DNA of 6,709 bases from Nitrospirae bacterium RBG_13_39_12 (GCA_001805125.1 MHEF01000064.1:41529-48237), one strand, 5' to 3'. Shown: positions 1 through 5,668, counted from the stretch's first letter. The notes: a model not told the origin generated them from the letters alone. Translations and numbers: made by a program.

Positions 1-1166
1 ATAACCCTCTCTGCACTCAGCCCCCTTGCAATACCGAGGCCTTTTGAATGATCTGTTATAGCTATATATTCGTACCCTCTCTTCTTTGCCTCATTTACAA
101 GTTCTTCAAAGCTGTTGCTCCCGTCACTCCAGTTAGTATGTACATGGAGATCGCCCTTTATATCCTTCAGTTCGACCAGCTCTGGTAATCTTCTCTCCGC
201 AGCGGCTTCAATCTCACCAGAATCTTCCCTCAACTCAGGCGGTATATAAGGAAGTCCGAGAACCCTGTATATATCTTCCTCTTTTTCACCGCCTAATTTC
301 TTGTCATCTTTTTCCCTGAATATCCCGTATTCATTTAATTTAAGGCCGGCTTTTAAAGACATTTCACGCAACCTTATGTTATGTTCCTTGCTGCCGGTAA
401 AATATGCCAATGCAGCCCCAAAGCTTTCTTCCTCGACAACACGAAGGTCAACCTGTAAACCCTCATGGGTTATGACACTCGACTTTGTTGGACCATGCAT
501 AATTACATCCTTGACATGCGGGAGATGTATGAAGGCATTCATAACTGCCTTAGGGTCCTTTGATGTGGCAAGTATATCTATGTCTTTAATTGTATCTTTC
601 CACCTCCTTATGCTTCCTGCAACATTCAGCTTTTTAACGGGCGCTTTATCTTTCAGGTGTTTGAGTATATCGTTGGCAACTGGCAGTACTTTCCCTAATG
701 GCTGTCTTTCCCTGCCATGTTTCAGCATCTCAATCCCCTTGAGAATATTCTCTTCAGCCTTTTCTTTTATCCCCGGCAGACCACTGAGCTTATGTTCCCG
801 TGCAAACTGCTCAAGGGTTTCCAAGTCTCTTATCTTCAATTTCTCGAATAAAAGCTTTGCTGTTTTAGGACCAAGGCCAGGCACTGAAAGCAGCAGGCTG
901 AGACTTGCCGGAACTTCTTTCTTCAGGTCTTCATAAGACTGAAGTCTTCCTGTTTTAACATACTCCACTATTTTGCCTGCGAGGTCCTGTCCGATTCCGG
1001 GAATCTCCAAAAGTTCGTCCCTGGTCATTTCTTCAACATACTTTGCGAGACCTTGTATATTCTGTGCAGCACGTCTGTATGCCCTTATCCTGAAGGGGTT
1101 TTCGCCTTTTATCTCGAGCAGGTCAGCTATATCATCGAATATTCCTGCAATTTCCTGGTTCTTCAT
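1..1166 (-). CDS. polX: DNA polymerase/3'-5' exonuclease PolX (N-terminal 388 residues, truncated by window edge)
   Basis: This is a family X DNA polymerase of the bacterial type: a gap-filling repair polymerase fused to a Mn-dependent PHP nuclease domain, acting on base-excision repair intermediates in the cytoplasm. Translation from the ATG at 1166 begins MKNQEIAGIFDDIADLLEIK, the usual PolX N-terminus. Helix-hairpin-helix motifs lie at about residues 52-66 (IPGIG), 92-106 (VPGLG) and 127-141 (LPGIK). The nucleotidyltransferase palm has GSIRRWKDTIKDIDIL at 184-199 with metal ligands D195 and D197 and the third carboxylate D240 (VDLRV). YFTGSKEHN at 255-263 is the sugar-selection region. The PHP domain starts at GDLHVHTNWSDG (338-349) and YIAITDHS (367-374), then the window ends; about 180-190 residues should lie outside. 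No Shine-Dalgarno precedes the start. W189 and K194 replace residues that are more often small or glycine in this motif, but the catalytic acids are intact. Confidence 0.95.
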   Translation of the reverse strand, partial: MKNQEIAGIFDDIADLLEIKGENPFRIRAYRRAAQNIQGLAKYVEEMTRDELLEIPGIGQDLAGKIVEYVKTGRLQSYEDLKKEVPASLSLLLSVPGLGPKTAKLLFEKLKIRDLETLEQFAREHKLSGLPGIKEKAEENILKGIEMLKHGRERQPLGKVLPVANDILKHLKDKAPVKKLNVAGSIRRWKDTIKDIDILATSKDPKAVMNAFIHLPHVKDVIMHGPTKSSVITHEGLQVDLRVVEEESFGAALAYFTGSKEHNIRLREMSLKAGLKLNEYGIFREKDDKKLGGEKEEDIYRVLGLPYIPPELREDSGEIEAAAERRLPELVELKDIKGDLHVHTNWSDGSNSFEELVNEAKKRGYEYIAITDHSKGLGIARGLSAERV

Positions 1167-1172
1167 AAAAGA

Positions 1173-1200
1173 AGTATAACAGAAACAAATAAATTCACAA
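1173..1200 (-). promoter_or_regulatory. Candidate polX promoter, giving a possibly leaderless mRNA
   Basis: On the minus strand TTGTGA (1195-1200) and TATACT (1173-1178) are separated by 16 bp. Only six bases (TCTTTT) lie between the -10 box and the ATG at 1166, so the expected transcription start falls at or next to the A of the start codon. No ribosome binding site is present, which agrees with a leaderless transcript. The call rests on hexamer resemblance only. Confidence 0.4.
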
Positions 1201-1246
1201 TCGCAGCAATTTAGTTACAGATTAAGTTTTAGATATTAATTTTCTT

Positions 1247-1407
1247 ATGAAGAAGATCCTTCCAAGTGAGATTATATCGGACATCATACTTGTCCAAAAT
1301 AGATATAAGCAAGAGGCTGGATGCGATAGAGATGGCCGGCATGCCGTGCCATTTCCAGATAAATCATGTAAATAAAATATCCGGTTACATTGTTGTCCTT
1401 GACACAT
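1247..1407 (+). pseudogene. Possible relic of a small MNT-type nucleotidyltransferase gene
   Basis: The 301-bp gap between polX and the PilZ gene has no intact gene. From ATG 1247 one frame reads MKKILPSEIISDIILVQN, resembling the first helix of small 'minimal' nucleotidyltransferases (commonly M..GLP...I..I..V). From about 1290 the +1 frame relative to that reads KRLDAIEMAGMPCHFQINHV followed by NKISGYI and stops at TAA 1405-1407. This resembles the end of the same family (ALEEADLPY.FDLS...I). The GS...DID catalytic centre that should lie between is absent, so if real this is an internally deleted, frameshifted remnant. The assignment is by eye over short stretches and could be chance. No Shine-Dalgarno is visible. 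Confidence 0.2.
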
Positions 1408-1427
1408 AAACAATTTTTATCTATTTT
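1399..1427 (+). promoter_or_regulatory. Candidate promoter for the PilZ-domain gene
   Basis: A consensus -35 TTGACA (1399-1404) is followed after 17 bp by TATTTT (1422-1427), a 4/6 match to the -10 consensus. Transcription would begin near 1434, leaving an AT-rich leader of about 34 bases before the ATG at 1468. The -35 box overlaps the TAA that ends the possible nucleotidyltransferase relic. Confidence 0.45.
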
Positions 1428-1467
1428 AAATATATAAAGAAATAAACATTTAATAGTTTTTTAAAAG

Positions 1468-1776
1468 ATGGACAATAGAAAAGATAAGAGGTTCGGCAAG
1501 AAACTTATGGTCAGGATTGACTCGGGCACTTCATACTTCAGTGGCATAATGAGTGACGTCTCACAAAATGGCATTTTCATAAGAAGCGATAAGGATTTCG
1601 CGAAAGATAAGGTAATTAATATTGAATTATTATTGCCATACAATACGATTTCTTCTCTAAAAGGAAAAGTAAAAAGAACCATGAAAATACCAGGGTCAAA
1701 CTGGCTGTTTGGCACAGGAATCGAACTCATGGAAAAAGATAAAATATTTCATAACCTTATCAAATCCATTTCGTAA
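1468..1776 (+). CDS. Single-domain PilZ protein (probable c-di-GMP receptor)
   Basis: This 102-residue protein consists of one PilZ domain, the family that binds cyclic di-GMP and passes the signal to motility, exopolysaccharide or other outputs. Both ligand motifs are visible: RxxxR as R4-K-D-K-R8 in the N-terminal switch, and DxSxxG as D30-V-S-Q-N-G35. The C-terminal strand GTGIELM (82-88) is the usual end of the barrel. No signal peptide or membrane segment is seen, so it is cytoplasmic. The length matches stand-alone PilZ proteins, which act by binding a partner. The ATG at 1468 puts RxxxR at the very N-terminus as expected, although no strong Shine-Dalgarno precedes it. The neighbours (polX, pdxA) give no clue to the partner, and the gene appears monocistronic with its own promoter. 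Confidence 0.88.
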   Translation: MDNRKDKRFGKKLMVRIDSGTSYFSGIMSDVSQNGIFIRSDKDFAKDKVINIELLLPYNTISSLKGKVKRTMKIPGSNWLFGTGIELMEKDKIFHNLIKSIS

Positions 1777-1944
1777 CAGGCAGGGACACGTCACCTCACC
1801 CATTTATTTTTTAGCATAACCTTGCTCATGGCTTCGAAGAAAAAGAGCAGTTGTAGCTGATAACTTCTGGTTATTTCAAAATGCCTGAAACATTTTTTAC
1901 ATTACTTCTAGATTCTCACTGGTTCTATATAAATCAGTGAAGAA

Positions 1945-1966
1945 CCCTGTGGCAGAGACCGCAGGG
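1945..1966 (+). repeat. Stable hairpin in the leader of pdxA
   Basis: CCCTGTGG (1945-1952) pairs with CCGCAGGG (1959-1966) around a 6-base loop CAGAGA; seven Watson-Crick pairs and one G-U give an 8-bp stem. No T-run follows directly (CGTAATAATT), so it is not a classical intrinsic terminator. It lies about 66 bases before the pdxA ATG and may be a repeat unit, an attenuator or an mRNA-stabilising hairpin. The 256-bp gap after the PilZ gene otherwise shows only a weak ATAAC/GTTAT inverted repeat at 1860-1874. Confidence 0.5.
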
Positions 1967-2032
1967 CGTAATAATTATAAAAGTATTTTTATATGTGGTA
2001 GTATATTTTTAATTCGAGGACTAATTTATTAT

Positions 2033-3070
2033 ATGAAGAAACTTGCTATTACAATGGGAGACCCCGGAGGGGTCGGACCAGAAATAATTGTTAAGGCCCT
2101 CAGTTCTTCCTTGATAAGAAGATGCTGTACTCCTATCGTTATTGGAGACGCATATATAATGGAAGCAGCATTGAAACTTCTTAAGCTGCCTGTAAAATTA
2201 AAAATCATCAAATCACCAGAAGAATCCAAGCCATCCAGAGAACAGATTGAAGTTATTGATAATCCCGCCTCACCCCCTTTTAGTAAAGGCAGGATGGGGG
2301 GATTTAAAAAAGAAAGGGATGAGGATTTAAAGGTAAATATTCTTATCAAAAACAGACCTGCAGCAGAAAGTGGTCAGGCATGTGTGAAATACATTAAGAA
2401 GGCTGTAGAATTCGCATTAGACAAACAAGTCGACGGCATCGTCACATCCCCTATATCAAAAGAGGCTTTAAAGATGGCAGGTTTAAAATGGCCTGGACAT
2501 ACAGAGATGCTCGCTGATTTATCCAACACAAAAGACTATGCGATGATGCTTATCGGTGGTCCCCTAAGGGTTATCCTTGTCACAATTCATACACCATTAA
2601 AGAGCGTACCCGGTTTGATTACCAGGCAAAAGATACTGAAAACAATAAGGCTTGCGAAAAAGGCATGTGACATGCTCAAGATTAAGAATCCGAAAATTGC
2701 TGTTGCCGGGCTTAACCCTCATGCAGGAGAGGCAGGAATATTCGGCGATGAAGAGATAAAAAAGATTATCCCTGCAGTAAAAAGCGCAATAAAAGAAGGC
2801 ATCCCTGTTTCAGGTCCATACCCGCCGGATACGGTTTTCCATAAAGCATATAAAGGAGAGGTTGATATTATCGTCTGCATGTATCATGACCAGGGACTGA
2901 TTCCATTAAAGATGGTTGCATTTGACAAAGGTGTAAATGTCACAATAGGCCTGCCGTTTGTGCGTACTTCTCCTGACCACGGCACTGCATACGACATTGC
3001 ATGGAAGGGCAAGGCAAATCCGTCAAGTATGATCGAGGCTATAAAAACAGCAACGATGTTGAGAATATAA
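2033..3070 (+). CDS. pdxA: 4-hydroxythreonine-4-phosphate dehydrogenase PdxA, carrying an in-frame repeat insertion
   Basis: PdxA oxidises 4-phosphohydroxy-L-threonine with NAD; the product decarboxylates and then condenses with deoxyxylulose 5-phosphate (PdxJ) to give pyridoxine phosphate. The 345-aa protein opens with the signature ITMGDPGGVGPE (6-17) and contains GHTE (155-158), GLNPHAGE (226-233), MYHDQG (283-288) and GLPFVRTSPDHGT (306-318). H186, H230 and H285 correspond to the E. coli metal ligands H166, H211 and H266; the spacings match to within one residue, each shifted about 20 residues by an N-terminal-half insertion. That insertion, around residues 77-98 (PASPPFSKGRMGGF), comes from a palindromic repeat. 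I chose ATG 2033 because it fits the family N-terminus and has GAGGA at 2016-2020. A GTG at 1937 in the same frame would translate a hairpin and add 32 atypical residues. PdxA2 (4-phosphothreonate dehydrogenase) is a less likely alternative. Confidence 0.93.
   Translation: MKKLAITMGDPGGVGPEIIVKALSSSLIRRCCTPIVIGDAYIMEAALKLLKLPVKLKIIKSPEESKPSREQIEVIDNPASPPFSKGRMGGFKKERDEDLKVNILIKNRPAAESGQACVKYIKKAVEFALDKQVDGIVTSPISKEALKMAGLKWPGHTEMLADLSNTKDYAMMLIGGPLRVILVTIHTPLKSVPGLITRQKILKTIRLAKKACDMLKIKNPKIAVAGLNPHAGEAGIFGDEEIKKIIPAVKSAIKEGIPVSGPYPPDTVFHKAYKGEVDIIVCMYHDQGLIPLKMVAFDKGVNVTIGLPFVRTSPDHGTAYDIAWKGKANPSSMIEAIKTATMLRI
2261..2305 (+). repeat. Palindromic repeat inserted inside pdxA (PPFSKGG-type)
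   Basis: Left arm AATCCCGCCTCACCCCCTTT and right arm AAAGGCAGGATGGGGGGATT form an imperfect inverted repeat around a TAG..AAA-like centre (TTTTAGTAAAGG). This resembles a widespread intergenic palindrome family (AATCCCCC...CCCTTTAGTAAAGGG...GGGGGATTT). Read in the pdxA frame it gives NPASPPFSKGRMGGF; read on the opposite strand it gives NPPILPLLKGGEAGL. Its length is 45 bp, a multiple of three, so the gene stays open. It falls between the IEVID strand and the KVNI...SGQA segment, a region that is variable in PdxA. Confidence 0.75.
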
Positions 3071-3110
3071 TTTGCTATTTATCCGAAAAGAACAGATGCT
3101 TCAATTATTT

Positions 3111-3216
3111 GTCATTCTGGCTCTTGTCCTTGCTTGTCAAGGATCAGTCCAGAATCTCCCTTTTGGGATTCGATGATTCGTGAAGGAAAGAAAGATTCCT
3201 GACCAGCAGGAATGAC
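3111..3216 (+). repeat. Folded intergenic repeat between pdxA and the transporter
   Basis: The ends are GTCATTC (3111-3117) and its complement GAATGAC (3210-3216). Inside are nested short palindromes: TCTGG...CCAGA (3115-3133), CCTTG/CAAGG (about 3128-3142), TCCC/GGGA around TTTT (about 3146-3158) and ATTCCTG/CAGGAAT (about 3195-3213). The sequence style (GTCATTC...ATTCC...GGAATGACGA) resembles small mobile or REP-like repeats common in intergenic DNA of many bacteria. It fills most of the 170-bp gap and may end pdxA transcription or stabilise its 3' end. Confidence 0.6.
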
Positions 3217-3240
3217 GAGACATTTGGCAAATTATCCATA

Positions 3241-4470
3241 ATGAACTTAAACAAAAAACACATCATAAGCTGGACACTCTTTGATTTTGCAAATTCCAGC
3301 TACTCTGCTGTAATAGCCGCTGTTGTCTTCCCTGTATATTATGCAAATTCTATTGTCGGTAATGAGACAGGGCTTGGTGATTTATGGTGGGGAAGAGCAA
3401 TATCATTAAGCATGGCGATTGTTGCCTTAAGTTCTCCGTTTCTTGGAGGAATATCAGACTATGGCGGCCTGCGGAAAAGATTCCTTTTTTTCTATACTGC
3501 CCTGAGCGTAACCGCTGTTGCAAGCCTTTCAGTACTTGAAAAGGGGATGATTGTTGAAGGGTTTGCATTGATAATCGCTGCAAATCTCGGCATGGAAGGA
3601 GGGCTTGTCTTTTATAATTCGTTTCTGCCGAGGATATCTCCCCGGGAATATCAGGGCAGGGTCTCTGCATGGGGATTCCTTGTCGGTTACGCAGGGTCTA
3701 TAGTCTCTCTTTTAGTTGCCCTGCCTCTTGTAAAGGCCGGAAGGTTTGAGGTCACATGGCTCATGGTTGCAGTTTTCTTTTCTCTGTTCTCCATCCCTGC
3801 ATTTCTTTTTCTGCCTGAAGATGTCAAAGGTGACTCGTTAGCTCGTGCAGGATTTAAAGGGTTCAGTTATACTCTGAAGACCCTCAGAGAAATATGGTCC
3901 AAAAAGGAGCCGAGAAAGTTTCTTTTTGCATACCTTATATATCAGGATGCCGTGAATACGGTAATAATATTTTCGAGCATATTCGCTGCCACAACACTCG
4001 GATTTAAACCACAGGAACTTATTGCGCTTTATATTGTAGTTCAGACAACAGCCCTTCTTGGAGCCTTTGTCATGGCAAAGCCGATTGACCTCTGGGGGCC
4101 TAAAAAGGTGGCGATAATCTCACTATTAATGTGGACATCTGTTACAGTTGCTGCCTTCTTTATTCAGATGAAATACCAGTTCTGGATACTGGCTTCATGT
4201 GCAGGGCTCGGTCTCGGCACAGTCCAGGCAGCTACAAGGGCTTTTTATGCTCAGTTTATTATTAAAGGGAGAGAAGCGGAATATTTCGGTGTTTATTCTT
4301 TAGTGGGGAAATCATCCGCTATCATAGGCCCGCTGATATTCGGTCTGTTATCTGTAAATTTCGGCAGTCAGAGGCCTGCAATACTTTCCATAGCTATATT
4401 TTTCCTCACCGGTCTAATCATCCTCAGCACTGTAAAAGGAGGTGAGCCTAATATAAAAAAGATTCCCTGA
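3241..4470 (+). CDS. UMF1/Atg22-like MFS transporter
   Basis: This 409-aa polytopic inner-membrane protein belongs to the UMF1 (unknown major facilitator, Atg22-like) branch of the MFS. Yeast Atg22 exports amino acids from the vacuole; bacterial substrates are largely unknown. Family hallmarks are SWTLFDFANSSYS at 10-22 in the first helix, the loop GGISDYGGLRKR at 69-80 (MFS motif-A position) and FYNSFLPRISPREYQGRVSA at 124-143 followed by GFLVGYAG. About twelve hydrophobic segments alternate with charged loops; the longest loop (about 193-230) joins the two six-helix halves. The length is typical. ATG 3241 places the FD.ANS motif at the expected distance from the N-terminus, but no clear Shine-Dalgarno is visible. 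It follows pdxA on the same strand, separated by a folded repeat, so co-transcription is possible but not evident. Confidence 0.88.
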   Translation: MNLNKKHIISWTLFDFANSSYSAVIAAVVFPVYYANSIVGNETGLGDLWWGRAISLSMAIVALSSPFLGGISDYGGLRKRFLFFYTALSVTAVASLSVLEKGMIVEGFALIIAANLGMEGGLVFYNSFLPRISPREYQGRVSAWGFLVGYAGSIVSLLVALPLVKAGRFEVTWLMVAVFFSLFSIPAFLFLPEDVKGDSLARAGFKGFSYTLKTLREIWSKKEPRKFLFAYLIYQDAVNTVIIFSSIFAATTLGFKPQELIALYIVVQTTALLGAFVMAKPIDLWGPKKVAIISLLMWTSVTVAAFFIQMKYQFWILASCAGLGLGTVQAATRAFYAQFIIKGREAEYFGVYSLVGKSSAIIGPLIFGLLSVNFGSQRPAILSIAIFFLTGLIILSTVKGGEPNIKKIP

Positions 4471-4549
4471 GGTTACCCCAAAAATGCAATTCACGGTAGG
4501 CATATGTGTAGAAAAAGCTCTTGAGTTCTCCTCAGCGTCTCCTCGGCGA

Positions 4550-4580
4550 CCCGCCCGAGGCGGGAATCCGCCGAGGCGGA
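4550..4580 (+). repeat. Twin GC-rich hairpins
   Basis: Two perfect 6-bp stems stand side by side: CCCGCC/GGCGGG around CGA (4550-4564) and TCCGCC/GGCGGA around GA (4567-4580), sharing the core CCGAGGCGG. CCTCGGCG at 4541-4548 can also pair with CGCCGAGG at 4569-4576, giving a competing fold. The strong GC bias contrasts with the AT-rich surroundings and suggests a separate inserted repeat unit nested in the larger element. No T-run follows, so it is not a standard terminator. Confidence 0.65.
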
Positions 4581-4613
4581 CAGCACCTTTGTGAGCGGTT
4601 TAATGACTCAGAT

Positions 4614-4625
4614 AACGTGCACGTT
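4614..4625. repeat. Perfect 12-bp palindrome AACGTGCACGTT
   Basis: AACGTGCACGTT is self-complementary over its whole length and stands alone in the gene-free stretch between the transporter and vapC. It could be a dimeric regulator site or part of the surrounding repeat element. No promoter is evident next to it. Confidence 0.4.
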
Positions 4626-4821
4626 TTCATTTATATCGTTTAAATAACCATGCATGCGCAAATTCTGCATTCAAGAGATTTTGTCGCATATGTGCCTGCC
4701 AGCTTTAAAATCTAAATGCATTTTTCGGGTTAAGAAAAATAAATGGAACTGATTTTAATGCCGGCAAAAGAAATATTGTTATAATGTTTTTATTGGGTTA
4801 TCAAAGGACAACAGGACTTAA

Positions 4822-5223
4822 CTATAAATTGAATATCTTAAACTTGGCAACCTTGCTGATTCTATCAAAATCAGAATCGTTATGAAGCAAGTATAAATTG
4901 TTTTCAATTGCTGTCTGAGCAATAAGATAGTCTATGGTACTCTTTATTGTTATTCCTTTATTTCTGCAATTAAAGTAAATCTTTGCGGCATTGGCATAAG
5001 ATTCCTTCTTATCACTCAATTCATAAAACATTTGTGTATCGAGGTATTTCTTTACTTTTACGAAGTCCTTTTCAGATTTAACACCCTGAAGAACTTCCTG
5101 ATAAATGAAAGAATTTATTCCAAAGGGGATATTATTATCCAGGACATATTGAAATCTCAGGACAGCATCATTTCTATTGCCCTTAAGGTAATCAATCATT
5201 ACTGATGTATCAATAATAACCAA
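4822..5223 (-). CDS. vapC: VapC-type PIN-domain ribonuclease toxin
   Basis: This 133-aa PIN-domain protein is the toxin of a VapBC type II toxin-antitoxin pair; such enzymes are Mg-dependent RNases that cut tRNA or rRNA when released from the antitoxin. The acidic centre is complete: D5 in VIIDTSVMIDYL, E43 in YQEVLQG, D98 in STIDYLIAQTAI and D116 with D120 in LLHNDSDFDRI. The length is normal for VapC. The start is TTG at 5223, just 2 bases past the vapB stop codon, with GAAAGGG about 9 bases upstream inside the vapB end. No ATG fits, because the next in-frame ATG (M9) lies after the catalytic D5. The poor start and tight spacing suggest that toxin translation is coupled to antitoxin translation and kept lower. 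Confidence 0.92.
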   Translation of the reverse strand: MVIIDTSVMIDYLKGNRNDAVLRFQYVLDNNIPFGINSFIYQEVLQGVKSEKDFVKVKKYLDTQMFYELSDKKESYANAAKIYFNCRNKGITIKSTIDYLIAQTAIENNLYLLHNDSDFDRISKVAKFKIFNL

Positions 5224-5225
5224 AA

Positions 5226-5426
5226 TCAGTTGCCCTTTCTTAATTTTTTATAATCGTAGTCCGTCCTGAACTCTACCCTGCCTCTAAGTTCTCTAAGGTC
5301 TAATCTCTTTTTAGCATCTATTAACTCTTTAAGTGCCTCATGAATAAGTCCTTTCTTGGTTTTTGCTTTTGAATAGCGAAATGCCGTTTTTAATATCTCA
5401 TCATCTATCACTATATTAGTTCTCAT
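5226..5426 (-). CDS. vapB: VapB-type antitoxin
   Basis: This 66-aa protein begins MRTNIVIDDEILKTAFRYSK, the typical opening of the small ribbon-helix-helix VapB family (DUF2191-like): a beta strand, then two helices that bind DNA as a dimer. AKTKKGLIHEALKELI follows, and the basic tail (about 40-66) is the likely toxin-binding part. It should neutralise the adjacent VapC and repress its own promoter. I chose ATG 5426 because AAGGAGGTG lies at 5433-5441, a standard distance upstream. A GTG at 5447 in the same frame would put the Shine-Dalgarno inside the gene and lies upstream of the expected transcription start. The gene is the first of a two-gene operon with vapC. Confidence 0.9.
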   Translation of the reverse strand: MRTNIVIDDEILKTAFRYSKAKTKKGLIHEALKELIDAKKRLDLRELRGRVEFRTDYDYKKLRKGN

Positions 5427-5432
5427 CTCATA

Positions 5433-5455
5433 CACCTCCTTATACACACATTATA
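5433..5455 (-). promoter_or_regulatory. vapBC -10 box and Shine-Dalgarno, with possible operator repeats
   Basis: A perfect -10 TATAAT (5450-5455) is followed by AAGGAGGTG (5433-5441) ahead of the vapB ATG, giving a leader of only about 17 bases. The -35 is weak (TTCATC at 5474-5479, 18 bp away). On the plus strand TTATACACACAT (5440-5451) and TTATAGCACAT (5451-5461) form a near direct repeat across the -10 box, a plausible VapB operator. This reading of the operator is tentative. Confidence 0.55.
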
Positions 5456-5496
5456 GCACATAACTGTTGCTCAGATGAATGATCAAAAATACCCGC

Positions 5497-5532
5497 GTTT
5501 CAATCCTTGTTTTAATGGAACTATCTCTGAGA
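5497..5532 (-). CRISPR. Solitary CRISPR-repeat-like sequence
   Basis: Read on the plus strand this 36-mer starts GTTTCAATCCTTGTTTTAAT and ends CTATCTCTGAGA; on the minus strand it therefore ends in ATTAAAACAAGGATTGAAAC. The terminal ATTGAAAC is the 5'-handle signature of many type I and III CRISPR repeats, and CAAGGATTGAAAC is common among them. The other end carries a TCTCTGAGA palindrome. No second copy appears at array spacing (about 65-75 bp) on either side, so it is not an array. It may be a relic, an orphan repeat or the start of a mini-CRISPR. It lies about 41 bp from the vapB -10 box and is oriented so that any crRNA-like transcript would read toward it. The rest of 5427-5728 holds only the motif listed at 5669-5690. 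Confidence 0.45.
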
Positions 5533-5668
5533 ATAATTTAACGATTTTCTATAAGCGGGCTTCTTTTTAAAACTTTCAACAGAAGTCAGCACAGCTTGAA
5601 ATCCTGCTGATCCTACATAGTACAAGCGGTAATTGTTACAAAGGCACAAATACGAACCATGCTCCGAC

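Larger units (their letters stand above)
4476..4729. mobile_element. MITE-like element with imperfect terminal inverted repeats
   Basis: CCCCAAAAATGCA (4476-4488) is matched by its near-complement TGCATTTTTCGGG (4717-4729), 12 of 13 positions. A second subterminal pair, GGTAGGCATATG (4495-4506) and CATATGTGCCTGCC (4687-4700), is also inverted, with a 2-base indel. The unit is about 254 bp, too short for a transposase, and begins 5 bp after the transporter stop codon. It covers most of the 351-bp gene-free stretch 4471-4821. I see no clear target-site duplication. The 92 bp after it carry no recognisable element. The alternative is an old, degenerate insertion or a structured 3' region. Confidence 0.4.

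Noticed and set aside
301..936. Long plus-strand ORF (211 codons) and the following 973-1179 ORF
   Set aside because: They lie antisense to polX, whose protein is unmistakable, and their translations are low-complexity Ser/Phe/Leu-rich with no family features.
1222..1413. Minus-strand 63-codon ORF in the polX-PilZ gap
   Set aside because: No Shine-Dalgarno and no recognisable features; the plus-strand frames look more gene-like.
1786..1806. GGGACACGTCACC motif after the PilZ gene
   Set aside because: It recalls REP-like repeats, but no partner arm or stable stem is present, so it is not supported as a repeat or terminator.
1937..2032. GTG start extending pdxA by 32 codons
   Set aside because: The extension translates a leader hairpin and an unrelated hydrophobic stretch; ATG 2033 gives the canonical PdxA N-terminus and has a GAGGA upstream.
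2029..2349. Minus-strand 106-codon ORF containing PPILPLLKGGEAG
   Set aside because: It is antisense to pdxA; the attractive peptide is only the opposite-strand reading of the palindromic repeat.
3350..3670. Minus-strand 106-codon ORF
   Set aside because: It is antisense to the transporter, which has clear family motifs throughout this stretch.
4640..4705. Short minus-strand ORF in the transporter-vapC gap (about 20 codons)
   Set aside because: It lies within the MITE-like unit, lacks a ribosome binding site and resembles nothing known to me.
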